Below are positions 23,022-33,974 of a DNA stretch of 64,000 nucleotides, one piece after another. This stretch comes from Vicia villosa. Lineage: Eukaryota; Streptophyta; Magnoliopsida; Fabales; Fabaceae. Within the stretch, counting starts at the first letter, position 1. Every line of letters starts with the position of its first letter. Position numbers and translations under genes: made by a program. Location of the stretch: NCBI RefSeq assembly GCF_029867415.1, contig NC_081180.1, positions 141,856,731 to 141,920,730 on the forward strand, read 5' to 3'. Below the pieces are notes generated by a model, which saw nothing but the letters and a program-made list of their open reading frames with translations, made no database searches and had not been told where the DNA came from.

Positions 23022-24168
23022 TGAAGGATAGAAAAACACTTAGAAAGGGGGGGTTTGAATAAGTGTAGCTTTAAAACTTGTAAGATAAAAACTATTTGCA
23101 CGATGATTTTTATCCTGGTTCGTTGTTAACTAAACTACTCCAGTCCACCCCCTTGGAGTGATTTACTTCACCTGAGGATTTAATCCACTAATCACACTTG
23201 ATTACAATGGTTTTCCACTTAGACAACTGCTAAGTCTTCTAGAGTATCCTGATCACAACCTGATCACTCTAGGAACAAACTGCTTAGACAACTTCTAAGA
23301 CTTGCTAGAGTATACTGATCAACAACCTGATCACTCTAGTTCTTACAACTTAATGTAAACAAATTCTTTTAAGAGTTACAATGCTTCTTATAAAGCTATT
23401 ATCACAACTGTGATTTTCTCTTAAGTTTAAGCTTAAATCTCACTAAGATATTACAACAGCAATGTAGTGAGCTTGATGATGAAGTTTGAGAGCTTTTGAA
23501 TTTGATAGCGTTTCTGTATAATGCGCAAGTGTTGTAATTCGTAAGTTGTAACCTTGCTTCTCATCAGAACTTCATATTTATAGGCACTTGAGAAGATGAC
23601 CGTTGGGAGCATTTAATGCTTTGCGTATTCCGTACAGCATTGCATTTAATGTTTCACTCTTTTGTTAACTACCTCGAGCCTTGTTTTCGCTGTGTCTACT
23701 GACGTTGCCTTTAATAGCTTCTAACGTTCCTTTTGTCAGTCAGAGTAGCCTGCCAGTCTAGTACTTGCTTCTGATCTGATGTTTGTGTAAACAACGTTTG
23801 AATATCATCAGAGTCAAACAGCTTGGTGCAGAGCATCTTCTTGTCTTCTGACCTTGAAGTGCTTCTGAGCGTGATACCATGAGAACTTCAGTGCTTCTGC
23901 TTCTGGTCTCAAGTTCTTCTGATGCTTCCATAGACCCATGTTCTGATTCTGCTTGACCATCTTCTGATGTCTTGTCAGACCATGTTCTGATGTTGCATGC
24001 TGAACCTTCTGAGTCAGTGCTTCTTGCGCTGATTTAGTGTATACTCTTTATATAATTCCTGAAACGGAAATTGCATAGTATTAGAGTACCACATTATCTC
24101 ATACAAAATTCATATGTTTGTTATCATCAAAACTAAGAATATTGATCAGAACAAATCTTGTTCTAACA
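23022..24168 (-). repeat. Sirevirus element 1, 5' LTR
   Basis: It runs TGTTAGAACAAG...CTATCCTTCA on the minus strand, 1147 bp. It is rich in the heptamer TCAGAAG/CTTCTGA, as are the LTRs of element 2. The last ~88 bases at the right side are duplicated with flanking DNA (see next entry). Confidence 0.92.
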
Positions 24169-24655
24169 ATAAATACATGCCTCTTCCTTCACATTTTCAA
24201 ATTCACAATCGTGAGCAACCTCACTCTCCTCACTCTCTCTCTAAAAATATTTTTCTACTTTCCCTACTAAAATTGAGTCATGGCGCTTTGAGAAAGTTTT
24301 AGTGTTTAAGCGGGTCTTTTTGTTCTGAAAAAGGTGATATTGTAAATTCTCCAAGAGCCATTTCAAAACTTCATTTTAGAGTACCACATTATCTCATACA
24401 AAATTCATATGTTTGTTATCATCAAAACTAAGAATATTGATCAGAACAAATCTTGTTCTAACAATAAATACATGCCTCTTCCTTCACTTTTTCAAATTCA
24501 CAATCGTGAGCAACCTCACTCTCCTCACTCTCTCTCTAAAAATATTTTTCTACTTTCCCTACTAAAATTGAGTCATGGCGCTTTGAGAAAGTTTTAGTGT
24601 TTAAGCGAGTCTTTTTGTTCTGAAAAAGGTGATATTGTAAATTCTCCAAGAGCTA
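24081..24655. repeat. 295-bp tandem duplication spanning the LTR edge
   Basis: Two nearly identical copies (24081-24375 and 24376-24655) begin in the last part of the LTR and run into flanking DNA, so the LTR terminus occurs twice. The first copy ends with 'gccatttcaaaacttcatttt'-type sequence that matches 24944-24965 instead of the second copy's end. The frames at 24114-24302 and 24409-24597 are duplicates of each other and not genes. Confidence 0.9.
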
Positions 24656-24669
24656 TTTTTTGTTGCATA

Positions 24670-25130
24670 TTTATTTTTAAGGGAATGTTTGTTTGGGTTC
24701 AAAGCTAAACCCGTTAAAAGCTTTGTTTAGGAATATAATATTAAGTCGTCAGTTTAGTTCATGAGCTCAGCCCGTGTAAAAGCTCAATTTTGTTTGAGAT
24801 TATTCTCGTGTAAAATCTTAACCGGGTTTGTGGTGAGCCTGTGTAAAATCCTGGTTTGGTTCGAGATCAATCTGGTGTAAAATGTCGGTTCGGATCGTGG
24901 CCAGCCCGTGTAAAACCTCAGTTCGGTTCAAAGGATGGCCATTTCAAAACTTCATTTTGGTTTGAGATTAGCATGTTTAAAATCTCAAGGGTTCAAGCTT
25001 GGAGATTAACCGCATGAAGCTTCGTTCATATTTGGAAGGAAGACTAATTGCTTAAGTCCATTGTTCGTTGTTTGGTTGGAAGTTAACCTAAGACTTCATT
25101 TTTCTTGTATAAGGGGATTCATGAGTTTAA
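24670..25130. repeat. Degenerate ~34-bp minisatellite
   Basis: Roughly ten diverged units sharing 'gtgtaaaa' and 'ggttcg/ggtttg' at about 33-34-base spacing, clearest at 24745-25000. It is followed to 25410 by AT-rich sequence ending in a phrase (cccccttgcgc...ggagtcatatgtc) that resembles the end of a copia LTR. No gene was seen. Confidence 0.6.
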
Positions 25131-25479
25131 CCTACTAAAAGTTCATAAGCATTACTCGACACTCTAAAGATCATGTCTTGGGGAGAGGATTAGATCACTT
25201 CATTTAGACCAAACCTCTATTAATTCTTGTGTAATCTCTTTTCCCTTATCCTTTTATTTTCCGCATATTTTTTTCAGCAACTATTATTCAAATGTTTTCT
25301 GAAAAATTATTTTTAAAATATGAAAATGAAAATATATATTTTTTAAACTATCATTTTTCAACTCCCTAGATTTTATCCCCCTTGCGCTTTTGTATGTGGA
25401 GTCATATGTCCGACAACTTGTATAAGCCTATTGTAAGAGCACTATAATATGTAACTCTCAGAAGACCCAACTATTTAAT

Positions 25480-26045
25480 TTAGTATCAACAAGTCCTTTT
25501 GATTCATGGAAGCTCCTCTAACATCCCATTGATATTGTGTAGAAGAATTCTCCGATATCTTAATGGCACTTATGTACATGGTTTGACCTTATCGCCACTT
25601 GTTCCTAATAAGAAGTTCTCCTTTAAATTCTATAGTGAGTTTGATAGGGCTTGTGTCCTAGAACTCTAAGCACAGATACATATGGACAATACATCTCTTT
25701 TGGTCCAACCTTATGTCCTAGAACTCTAAGAAACAATTATTAGTAATTCAATCAAGTGTTGAATCGGAGTACAGAGCACTTGCATACGCAACATGTTGAT
25801 GATATCAACTTGTTGTCTTGAGTCACTACAAATTGAGTTGTTAATACCTTTTCTTTCTTCAACCCTGCTCGGTGATAATCTAAGTGTTGTCCTATTGTCT
25901 CACAATCTCGTTTCACATGCCATAATTAAACATATTGAGTTGAACATCCACTTTAATAGGGAGAGAGTTGTGGCCAACAAACTGATCACCATACATGTGT
26001 TTACTTCTGCAACAATTACAAAACCTTTAGGCACACTTGCTTAAT
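25480..26045 (+). pseudogene. Decayed copia RNase H fragment
   Basis: Plus-strand translation shows RRILRYLNGTYVHGL, SVESEYRALAYAT and, in the 83-codon frame at 25793-26044, IIKHIELNIHFNRE. These are weathered versions of copia RNase H motifs (RILRYLKGT, EAEYRALA, KHIELDIHF). Frames are broken by shifts and stops. No intact flanking LTR was recognised. Confidence 0.75.
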
Positions 26046-27916
26046 TTCACTAAACTGAGGAACAAGCTCAAGGTTATATCTTTGTTGTCACCATGATCTC
26101 GTGGGCATGTTAGAAGAAACAAAGCAAGAGACCACAAAAATATAATCTTCTGTTCTATGTTGATGCGTTTAGTTATATGTTACTAATATTAGAAGAAACA
26201 AAAGCAGAAGATCACAAAAATATAATCTACCATTTTTTTAAAGCATTGAGTTAAGGAAATAAAGTTGAAGAAATAATTGTGTATTTAAAAAAAAAAATAA
26301 TGTAATAGTTAGTTAGAGAAATTTGTAACTATGTAACAAAGTCTCTACTAGTATAAACGACATGTTTGGTTCAACTTTAAAAAAATAGATTTTTTCTTTA
26401 TATTTTTTAAAATAGACTTTACAAAATTGTTTTTTAAAATATTAAAAAAAATATATATTCGTTTCTTTTTTAAATTGAAACATTACTTTTCACATCCTAA
26501 AACGTAAACAAATATTATTGAAGACCAAAACATAATTAAAATCGCAATTTTTTTAAAAAGTGGTATTTCAAAAATAAATTTTATGAAAATTTATTTGAAA
26601 TAGTTTCAAAATTAGTGATTTTTTAAATTTTTGATATCCAAAAATTCAATAAAAAGATAAAATATCCAATATAATATTTTAAAAATAATTATTCAAATCA
26701 AATTTTTATAAAAAAAATTAAATTAAAATTTTTTTACACAAAATTATATAATACAATAAAAATTATTTTAAAAAGAATCCAAACAAACGGGCCCTATATC
26801 TCGATAATAAAATATTGAATGTGTGAAAATGATAATGCACAATAAGTAAAAGTCTGGTGGCTACACAAATGTGTATAGTAGCAACAATGCATGATTTCCA
26901 ATTCCAGTTAAAATTAATTGATCGTGTGTTATTTTTTACTTTATGATCACTAAAACGATCAAACATTTATTTTGATCAACTTCTTTATTCTATCAATTCA
27001 AAAACCAATATTTCTCTGTGTTGGGTTCTACCATATATATCAACACTTCGTCCTCACAATTCATTTTTAAACGATCTTAAACTCTTACGGATTTTTGAAA
27101 TTTTTAAGATTCAAAATGTGCAATACTCACAGGTCTGTCTCGTCTTTGTTTTTTTTATGTGGTCAAAATTTTAGGAGTGCATTCTCAATAATATCGGTCG
27201 ACCAAAACGGCCATCCCTGATTTTAATTGATATGCTTTATATAATAAGTTCATTCAAAATCCTAAAATTGTAGTATTGAAAATCGTTCACCCAAACTCAA
27301 ATTACAAATGACTTTTGTAGTAAAATAGAGGACTAGCATCTTATGTCCAATTAAAACACCCTTTGATAACATGATCATAGAGTACTCCCAAATCTAGCAA
27401 TCTTTGAAGGCCATGTGCATGTAAGCATGGGCAAGGGCTACAAGATCTGTTGCACACTTCAGGAACCCGTGAGATGTTTGCTGATTTCATTCTTATCAAA
27501 AAGGGAAAGGGGGCAAAACAGAACCAAAAAGTTGCAAGATGCTAATCCCTAAATAGGGGAAGAATTAATATTCAGCAATATGGGCCTTGATTGTCCCTTG
27601 ATTTTGTACCATATGTCGTGTCAAAAATATTTATATCACATTATTTTAATGTGTGGAATTCGGATATAATTTCTTCACTCACTATCATGTTAGGATATGG
27701 GTCAAATTCTCATGTTACTATTTTTAGTTTGGCTTTAATATTATGTTAGCCTTGAATTCCACTCTTAAAAGTTAGTTTAATAAATTTTCAACAATTTTAT
27801 CATGTTATGAGATAGAAATGGGCAGAGTGAGTTCAGATAGAAATGGGCAGAGTGAGTTCAGAGTTTACATAAATAAATTAATTCGAATTAATAAAATAAG
27901 AAAAAAATATAGAGAA
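26046..27916. other. AT-rich gene-free stretch
   Basis: No gene or intact element was recognised. It contains a 25-base duplication (gatagaaatgggcagagtga... twice, 27811-27860) and long A/T runs. The stretch 27330-27560 is more GC-rich and could be an old gene fragment on the minus strand, but no family was identified. Confidence 0.5.
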
Positions 27917-28325
27917 AAGGATGATACATTGAACTGTAAATTATTTTCACACTGTCAATCAATGATAATCATTAATTCTACCAAATCAAACTGTAAATTT
28001 TAAAACACTTATATGATTTGAAACTTTAAAAATATTTTGATTGGATGAATGTGTAATAACTCTTTACATTATACCATTTAACTCAAAGTTTTATTATTAT
28101 ACACCAAATATTTTATTTATCTTACATTAATCAACGCAGTATTAGCACTATACATAATAGAGAAAATGATGGTGCACTAATAGTGTAAATTATTTTTACA
28201 TTGTCAACTAATGACAATCATGTATTCCATTATAAAATTTAAAATATTTAGCACTTTGAAATATTTTAATTGAACGAATGTGTAATAATTCTTTACATGA
28301 CAATGCACTACCATTAAACTCTACG
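27917..28325. repeat. Two diverged direct copies of a MITE-like repeat
   Basis: Copies at about 27917-28085 and 28159-28325 share 'tgtaaattattttcaca/ttttacattgtcaa..aatgacaatca' and 'gaatgtgtaataa.tctttaca'. The core 'gtaaattatttt(t/c)aca' is near-palindromic, typical of small foldback repeats common in legumes. Confidence 0.55.
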
Positions 28326-28369
28326 CAATAACTAATAACTAATAACTATTGTATATTGATAAATACAAG

Positions 28370-29245
28370 TAGGGGTGTTCAAAACCAAATCAACCCAATA
28401 GGAAACCGCAAACCAAATAAAACCAAACCGAAACCGCAAAAAACCGCATTTCGTTCGGATTAGGTTGGGTCATCTTTTAACAAAACCGCACGGTTCGGTT
28501 TGCGGTTTGTATTTTATAAACCGAATCAAACCGCATTATGTTACAACCTAACTTTTACTTAACTCACATCCAACCCAAACTTAGATCTATAATACCTTAA
28601 CCTTATGATTACGAACAATTTTCTCATCCTTACACATGATTTTAGTCCCGATCTTCTCAGAACCCTAATAGCATTATCGCGCCTTCTTTGCCACATACAT
28701 CTTCCCTCTTTTTCTATAATCTCTACTCTCTTATATTCTTTCTTTTTAACCTTCTCATTTTTATGCAAATGTTCCCTATTTCACTTTCGTTTTTATCGCA
28801 CATCTTCTTTCTCTAATCTCTCAACTCTTTTGTTTTTTCTTTTTCACCTTCACTAATCTCTTGTCTCTTCTATTTTTTTTTTTGTTTCATTCTAATAATT
28901 TTTATATTGTTTTATATTATGTTTATTATTCCACTTTTGTCTAATTTAATTTTTACAAATTAAATTGAAAGTTGTTGTCAAAATATGATGAGTTTTGTTG
29001 TTATTTGATAGTGTATGAATTTCTAAATACAAAGTAATATTTTCATCTATATGTATAGGTATGGTTCAATAAAATATTTGTAAAAAATTGAACCGAACCA
29101 AACCGCATTAATTTGGTTTGGTTTGGTTCGGATTTTTTTTAAAAGCCAACCAAACCAAATCAAACCAAACCGCACGATTTTTTCTCTTGCGGTTCGAATG
29201 ATTTTTTTCGTCAAAACCATCCAAACTGCACCGCGAACACTCCTA
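28370..29245. mobile_element. Non-autonomous hAT-type element (876 bp)
   Basis: It is bounded by an 8-bp direct duplication AATACAAG (28362-28369 and 29246-29253) and short terminal inverted repeats TAGGGGTGTTC / TAGGAGTGTTC. The subterminal regions are packed with inverted runs of 'aaccgcaaacc'/'ggtttgcggtt', as in hAT elements where these bind transposase. No transposase coding sequence is seen; frames at 28559-28856 and 29047-29371 have no family match. Confidence 0.85.
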
Positions 29246-29253
29246 AATACAAG

Positions 29254-30237
29254 CATGGTTCAATGGGTCTATAATATCCTCCCAATTGTACAATGCTGTT
29301 GTTACTCAATTTGCAAGGCTAGTGGTCTTATCCTCCCAATTGTCCAGGGTTCAAACCCTCTTTTAGTCTAAAATTTTGTTATTACATTTTGTTTTGGAAA
29401 TTAAATATGTATTAATTCTTTAGTTTTATTATATATATAAATTTAAACTAATTGAAATGAAAATAAATATATATGTAGCCACAGCGTCACATTAAAAAAA
29501 TGAAAATTATATAGGTAAGAATCATGACAAATGATTTAATGAAATTTAACAGAGTAATCAAGTAACTCAGAAACAACACAAAATTAACAATGACCATCAC
29601 CTTCAACATCATCAATGTCATTTGAGAAGTTGTTGATAGATCTAATTGAATCTATAGATACAAATTATAGCATATTATAATATTATAGAGTATTCAAGAA
29701 TAATTAGAACGGTGTACCTTTTGAATTGAGAGACCTTTTGAATTGAGACACCGTCGAAGAGAATGAGTATGAGAGGATTACTACCCTCATTGCCGTTTAG
29801 GTTTTCTACAGTATGTTAATCGTTTAATGTGGCAACGCTTAAATAACTAAACGGCTGAGGGCAGACACCTCTCATTGGGCTTAACTGAATAGTCCAACCC
29901 ATCACGGTCCATTCAGGCACAAAGCCCAATCAAACAATTCATCAATAATTAGTGTTTAATAACAATTGACCATAATATAATATAATTAATAATTAATTAT
30001 TTCAATCCATTTTTGATTAATTCAATAATTAATCTAACAGTTGTGTCTCACCGAACATGATTAAGTGATTGATTAATATGACATGCACTCGTTTTATTTG
30101 GACATTATTAGAATTTGACTTAACTTATCCTTACAAAACCGATTTGAAGATGATAGTGTCATTCTATATAAACTTTTTCAATGTTCTATCCCTAACTAAT
30201 ATGAGATTTTAGAATGTTTCTAATAAGTATGATGACT
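29254..30237. other. Gene-free stretch
   Basis: Nothing certain is present. A B-box-like 'gggttcaaaccc' occurs at 29346-29357, with 'cctcccaattgt' repeated upstream; a tRNA-derived origin is possible but not supported by a fold. Confidence 0.4.
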
Positions 30238-30245
30238 TAAATTTA

Positions 30246-31047
30246 GAAAATTTCTTTATCCACCTCCCTACTTTTTTTGTTACCCGCGGCGAAAAACCAA
30301 AAATACCTCTACTTCAGAAATGTATTTTTGAAATAATTTTTTTTCCAAAATTTTTCCAGAATTCGGAAATACACTTCCAAAAACATGAAATGGGAGTGTT
30401 TTCGGAGATGCATTTCCGAAAACCTCCATTTTTAAGGGTTTCGGAAGTATACTTCCGAAAAATGCATACCCAGAACAACAACTTCCACTGTGGCCAATGT
30501 GAGTGTGATGATAGACACAAAAGTGATGAACAAAGAACCTAAATAAAAACCTAAATCCGTATGCGTGTGACAGAATATATTAATTAGTCATCCTTTTTAT
30601 TTTTTTGAACACTTCCTAACAGCTTCACTATCAGAAAACCTCCAATGCACCAAACAGGTTCAGGTAGCTTGGTAGCTTGAAATGCTGTAACTAGTTTTCT
30701 TGTACAATATGCCACCAGTGCATTTCAAAGTTCATAAATGTTGAAATAAAAGGGTTTTCAAAAAAGATGAGAGAAGAAGAAAGATAAAAGCTGTAAAATT
30801 GGGGTTTTTCTAAAGTTGTTGTTCTGGGTAAGATTTTATCGAAAGTATACTTTCGAAATCCAAAAAAATGGGTGTTTTTGGAAATGCATCTCCGAAAACA
30901 CCTCCATTTGATGTTTTCGGAAGTGTATTTCCGAATTCTAAAAAAATTTTGAAAAAAAATTTACTTCGAAAATGCATTTCCGAAACAAGGGTATTTAAGA
31001 GTTTATGCTGGGGGTCACCCCATTAGGAGGTGGATAAAGAAATTTTC
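30246..31047. mobile_element. Foldback (Mutator-like) element built of palindromes (802 bp)
   Basis: The ends GAAAATTTCTTTATCCACCTCC and its inverse form the tips of inverted-repeat arms of roughly 230 bases. TAAATTTA flanks on both sides (30238-30245, 31048-31055), though this target sequence is itself a palindrome, so the duplication length is uncertain. Within each arm there are three to four near-palindromes of the type TTTCGGAAGTATACTTCCGAA. A spacer of about 330 bases separates the arms. No transposase was seen. Confidence 0.8.
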
Positions 31048-31219
31048 TAAATTTAAAGCATTTGTTTATGATATGCTCATAAAAAGATGATGAGATTAGT
31101 CGAACAATCATTCTGACTCAAACAACCCCTCTAAGGTATACATTTTGTTCTAATCTTATTTGGAAGGTGGACATATTTAAGTATTTTATGGGGAAAAAAC
31201 TCTTGAAACTGCTATTTAA

Positions 31220-31786
31220 GAGTGTATTTGGATGAGGTAGTTGGAAATTTTAAAGAAATTAAAAATTCAAAGCAATTTAAATGATTCAATTGAAATCCAT
31301 TATTTTTAAATTATTTTGTTTGGATGAAGTATTAAGATAATTAATTGTTAGAATTTTGGAGTCATTTTTATAAAATTTAAATTTTTTGGACCAAATAAAA
31401 AATTGAAAAGTAGGTACCAATGTGCAATTTTTAAAAATTTGAAGGACCAAATTGTAAAATTTCAAAATTATTAAGGACCAATTTGCAATTTTTAAAAAAA
31501 ATTTGGGGTCAAATTTATAATTTTGAAAAATATGAGGACCAACTTGCAAATTTTAAAGAAATAATAGTAACAAATACATTCTTTGAAGTATGAGAGGAAT
31601 TTCAAATTCTTTGATTTTTGGTGTCATTTTAAAATGATTAAATTTAACTTGGATAAAATACTCCATAAATTTCCATCATTTTAACAATTCGTTATTTTTG
31701 TATCCAAACAATAAATTTTGTGCAAATTATTTTAAATTCACTCAAAATATTACATTACCTCATTAAAATATTTCATCCAAACACAC
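31220..31786. mobile_element. Foldback MITE-like element with internal 40-bp repeats
   Basis: Inverted ends GTGTATTTGGATGA / GTGTGTTTGGATGA are flanked on both sides by TTTAA (31215-31219, 31787-31791). The interior (31370-31560) has about four diverged units around 'aaggaccaatttgcaattttt'. AT-rich and non-coding. Confidence 0.65.
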
Positions 31787-31791
31787 TTTAA

Positions 31792-32292
31792 ATCTTGCTT
31801 GTAGTGTATAAACATGTATCATAATTTTTGAATAAACAAACAAAACTATTTTGTTATGTTAGTGATATATTTTAAAGGTTTAAGTACCAAAAATAAATTA
31901 ACCAAGTTATTTGATAAAAGATTATAATATCGAATAACTTTTATGTAAGTTATCCAATGAATATATAATCCTACTAGAATATTTGATTATAAGTTATTCG
32001 ATAAAAAAAATTACGTACGTGAATTCTTTTACACTGGTGAAGTGATAAAAAAATTTACTTTTAAAAAAATTAATAAATAAAGAAAGAGTAAAATTAAAAT
32101 ATTTTAAAAAATATAGGGGGGAATTGTTAATGGTTGGGATATAGAATAATTTTTTTTATATACACTTAGTCCATCATGTATGACTACCGGGCATGATACA
32201 TTGTTTGGGCTAATAATCATATCTAGACTGTTATTTTCTTCTATGAAATATCAAATACAATATATCTACATAAATATTCATCTCCCGAAATA

Positions 32293-32388
<96 letters not shown>

Positions 32389-32689
32389 ATTTATTTTATA
32401 AAAAATTGTACTAGATTATGTAAAACCAATTTATTTTCAACAAAGCATTTTTATTTGATAATAATACTAAGGTTTGAGCTAGTATTTTAGTGAGCATTAT
32501 TAATAAAAACACATCATACTAAATTATAATCCTAGAACTTCTTCCCACCAAAATTTCCCTCCAAAAATTTATAACAAATAATAATAATAATTAAATATTA
32601 ATAACTTTTTAATATTAATGTTAATAATAATTAAATAAATAACATTTTACACACGTTCCCAAGGATTTCATTAACATGGGTACTTTATT
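31792..32689. other. AT-rich gene-free stretch with microsatellite
   Basis: No gene was recognised. The only clear structure is the ATT array listed separately. Confidence 0.5.
32293..32387. repeat. (ATT)n microsatellite, ~31 units
   Basis: An uninterrupted trinucleotide run. The poly-Ile frame at 32180-32401 is a by-product. Confidence 0.97.
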
Positions 32690-33295
32690 TGCTAAACTCT
32701 TCATTTTCGACAGTTTGTGTCTCTACAAATGCTCCATCATAGATTCTAACCTAGAGTGAGTTAGCGCCTCATCAGAATCCTTCAATGATGCTTCGAAGTT
32801 GAAATTATGGGATTCTTATGGTTCTTCAAAGTGGGTTAGCGTCGCATTGTGTGTTTACACAAAGCGCTCCGTCATCATAGATATTTTAGTGAAATTTTCC
32901 ATTAATATTTCAAGGTCGGATTTATAGGTTTCTTGTGACTCCTCAAAATGTTGATTGTGGTGATTGTAGAGGGAATTCGGTTGAGGATAAGTTAGTGTCG
33001 AATTGAAATCCTCAATATGTTTCGAGGTTTGAAATATAGGATTCTTGCGACTCCTCTAAATGTTGGGATTGGTGGTTGAAGAGGTAGTTTGGGTGAGAAT
33101 CAGGTAGTGACGCAGCATTAAAATTCTCCAATAGTATTTCGAGATCGGATTTATAGGATTCAGGTGATTCCTAGAAATACTAGGAATGGGGGCTGTAGAA
33201 AAAATTTGGGTGATACATAGTAATTGAAACTAGAATGCCTTATTCTATACAGTGCAACAACGGAATAACAATATTGACTGTTGGTCCCCGGCAAC
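32690..33295 (-). pseudogene. Decayed interior of an older Athila-like element
   Basis: This is the left continuation of the remnant whose LTR lies at 36359-38111. Minus-strand translation gives broken, repeated phrases around 'ESxKSDLE' from diverged tandem units of roughly 100-150 bases (marked by 'ggattcttgtgactcct' and 'tttcgag.tcggattta'). No open frame survives. Confidence 0.45.
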
Positions 33296-33590
33296 TGTAA
33301 CACCCCATTTCTACCCGGCAATATTCAAGAATCAGAGTTTCAAAATTCTCAACAAACAAATGAGGCGTCACATATTCATTTCACAATAAATAACTTAATC
33401 GCATTTAGCGGATACATAGCACATTCTTTGATCAATTAAACAAATACTCAGCATATAATACTTTTCAAAACAAAGTAGCTTCTTTTATTATAGCATGACG
33501 GAATCATAGTTCTCAATCTTTGAATCAATAACATCTTATTCAGCTAAGATTAAACAATAAACAACAACAATCATAAACATCATAAATCAT

Positions 33591-33605
33591 CCCCCCCCCC
33601 CCCCC
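33591..33605. repeat. Poly-C run, 15 bases
   Basis: Fifteen consecutive C on the plus strand within the solo LTR. Length may be unreliable in any assembly. Confidence 0.9.
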
Positions 33606-33888
33606 GAGTGCTACGTATCAAAGCGACAACCGACTCGATTAACAGCAACTAAATCTTCATACTCGAACACCTGCACGTTACCAGTATAAGGGCAACGATG
33701 AACAAGAGAAAAGGGTGAGATATCAAATCATATAAGTGAGCGCATGATAAATTGTATATTAGGATTCAGACATATATAGATATTACATCGCAAGCATTAA
33801 CATTGTTATACACTTCATGCTTTCACTAACTCACAAATCTCACATATTTTTCATCTCACCACAAGTCACAACACTTCATATTCACATC

Positions 33889-33891
<3 letters not shown>

Positions 33892-33972
<81 letters not shown>
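33892..33972. repeat. (AT)n microsatellite, ~40 units
   Basis: An uninterrupted dinucleotide array within the solo LTR. The frame of alternating Tyr-Ile at 33817-34068 is a by-product. Confidence 0.97.

Positions 33973-33974
<2 letters not shown>

Larger units (their letters stand above)
10086..24168 (-). mobile_element. Sirevirus-type Ty1/copia element 1, carrying two nested insertions
   Basis: Order in the sense direction: 5' LTR (24168-23022), tRNA-Met-type primer site, gag (22936 onward), pol (to 12368), and an envelope-like third ORF (11868 onward). The order gag-PR-IN-RT-RNaseH identifies Ty1/copia, and the extra 3' ORF with long UTRs identifies the Sirevirus (SIRE/Maximus) lineage. 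An Athila-like element (16278-21902) is nested in gag. The Ogre-like element cuts the third ORF at 10085/10086, so the rest of that ORF and the 3' LTR lie left of the window. Its 5' LTR is the same family as those of element 2 but clearly diverged and shorter (1147 against about 1207 bp). Confidence 0.85.

Noticed and set aside
24114..24597. Two near-identical 62-codon frames as a gene family
   Set aside because: They are the two copies of the 295-bp duplication over the LTR edge.
29250..29365. tRNA gene or SINE
   Set aside because: Only a B-box-like gggttcaaaccc is convincing; the A-box match is one base short and no cloverleaf can be drawn.
32180..32401. Poly-Ile frame
   Set aside because: Translation of the ATT microsatellite.
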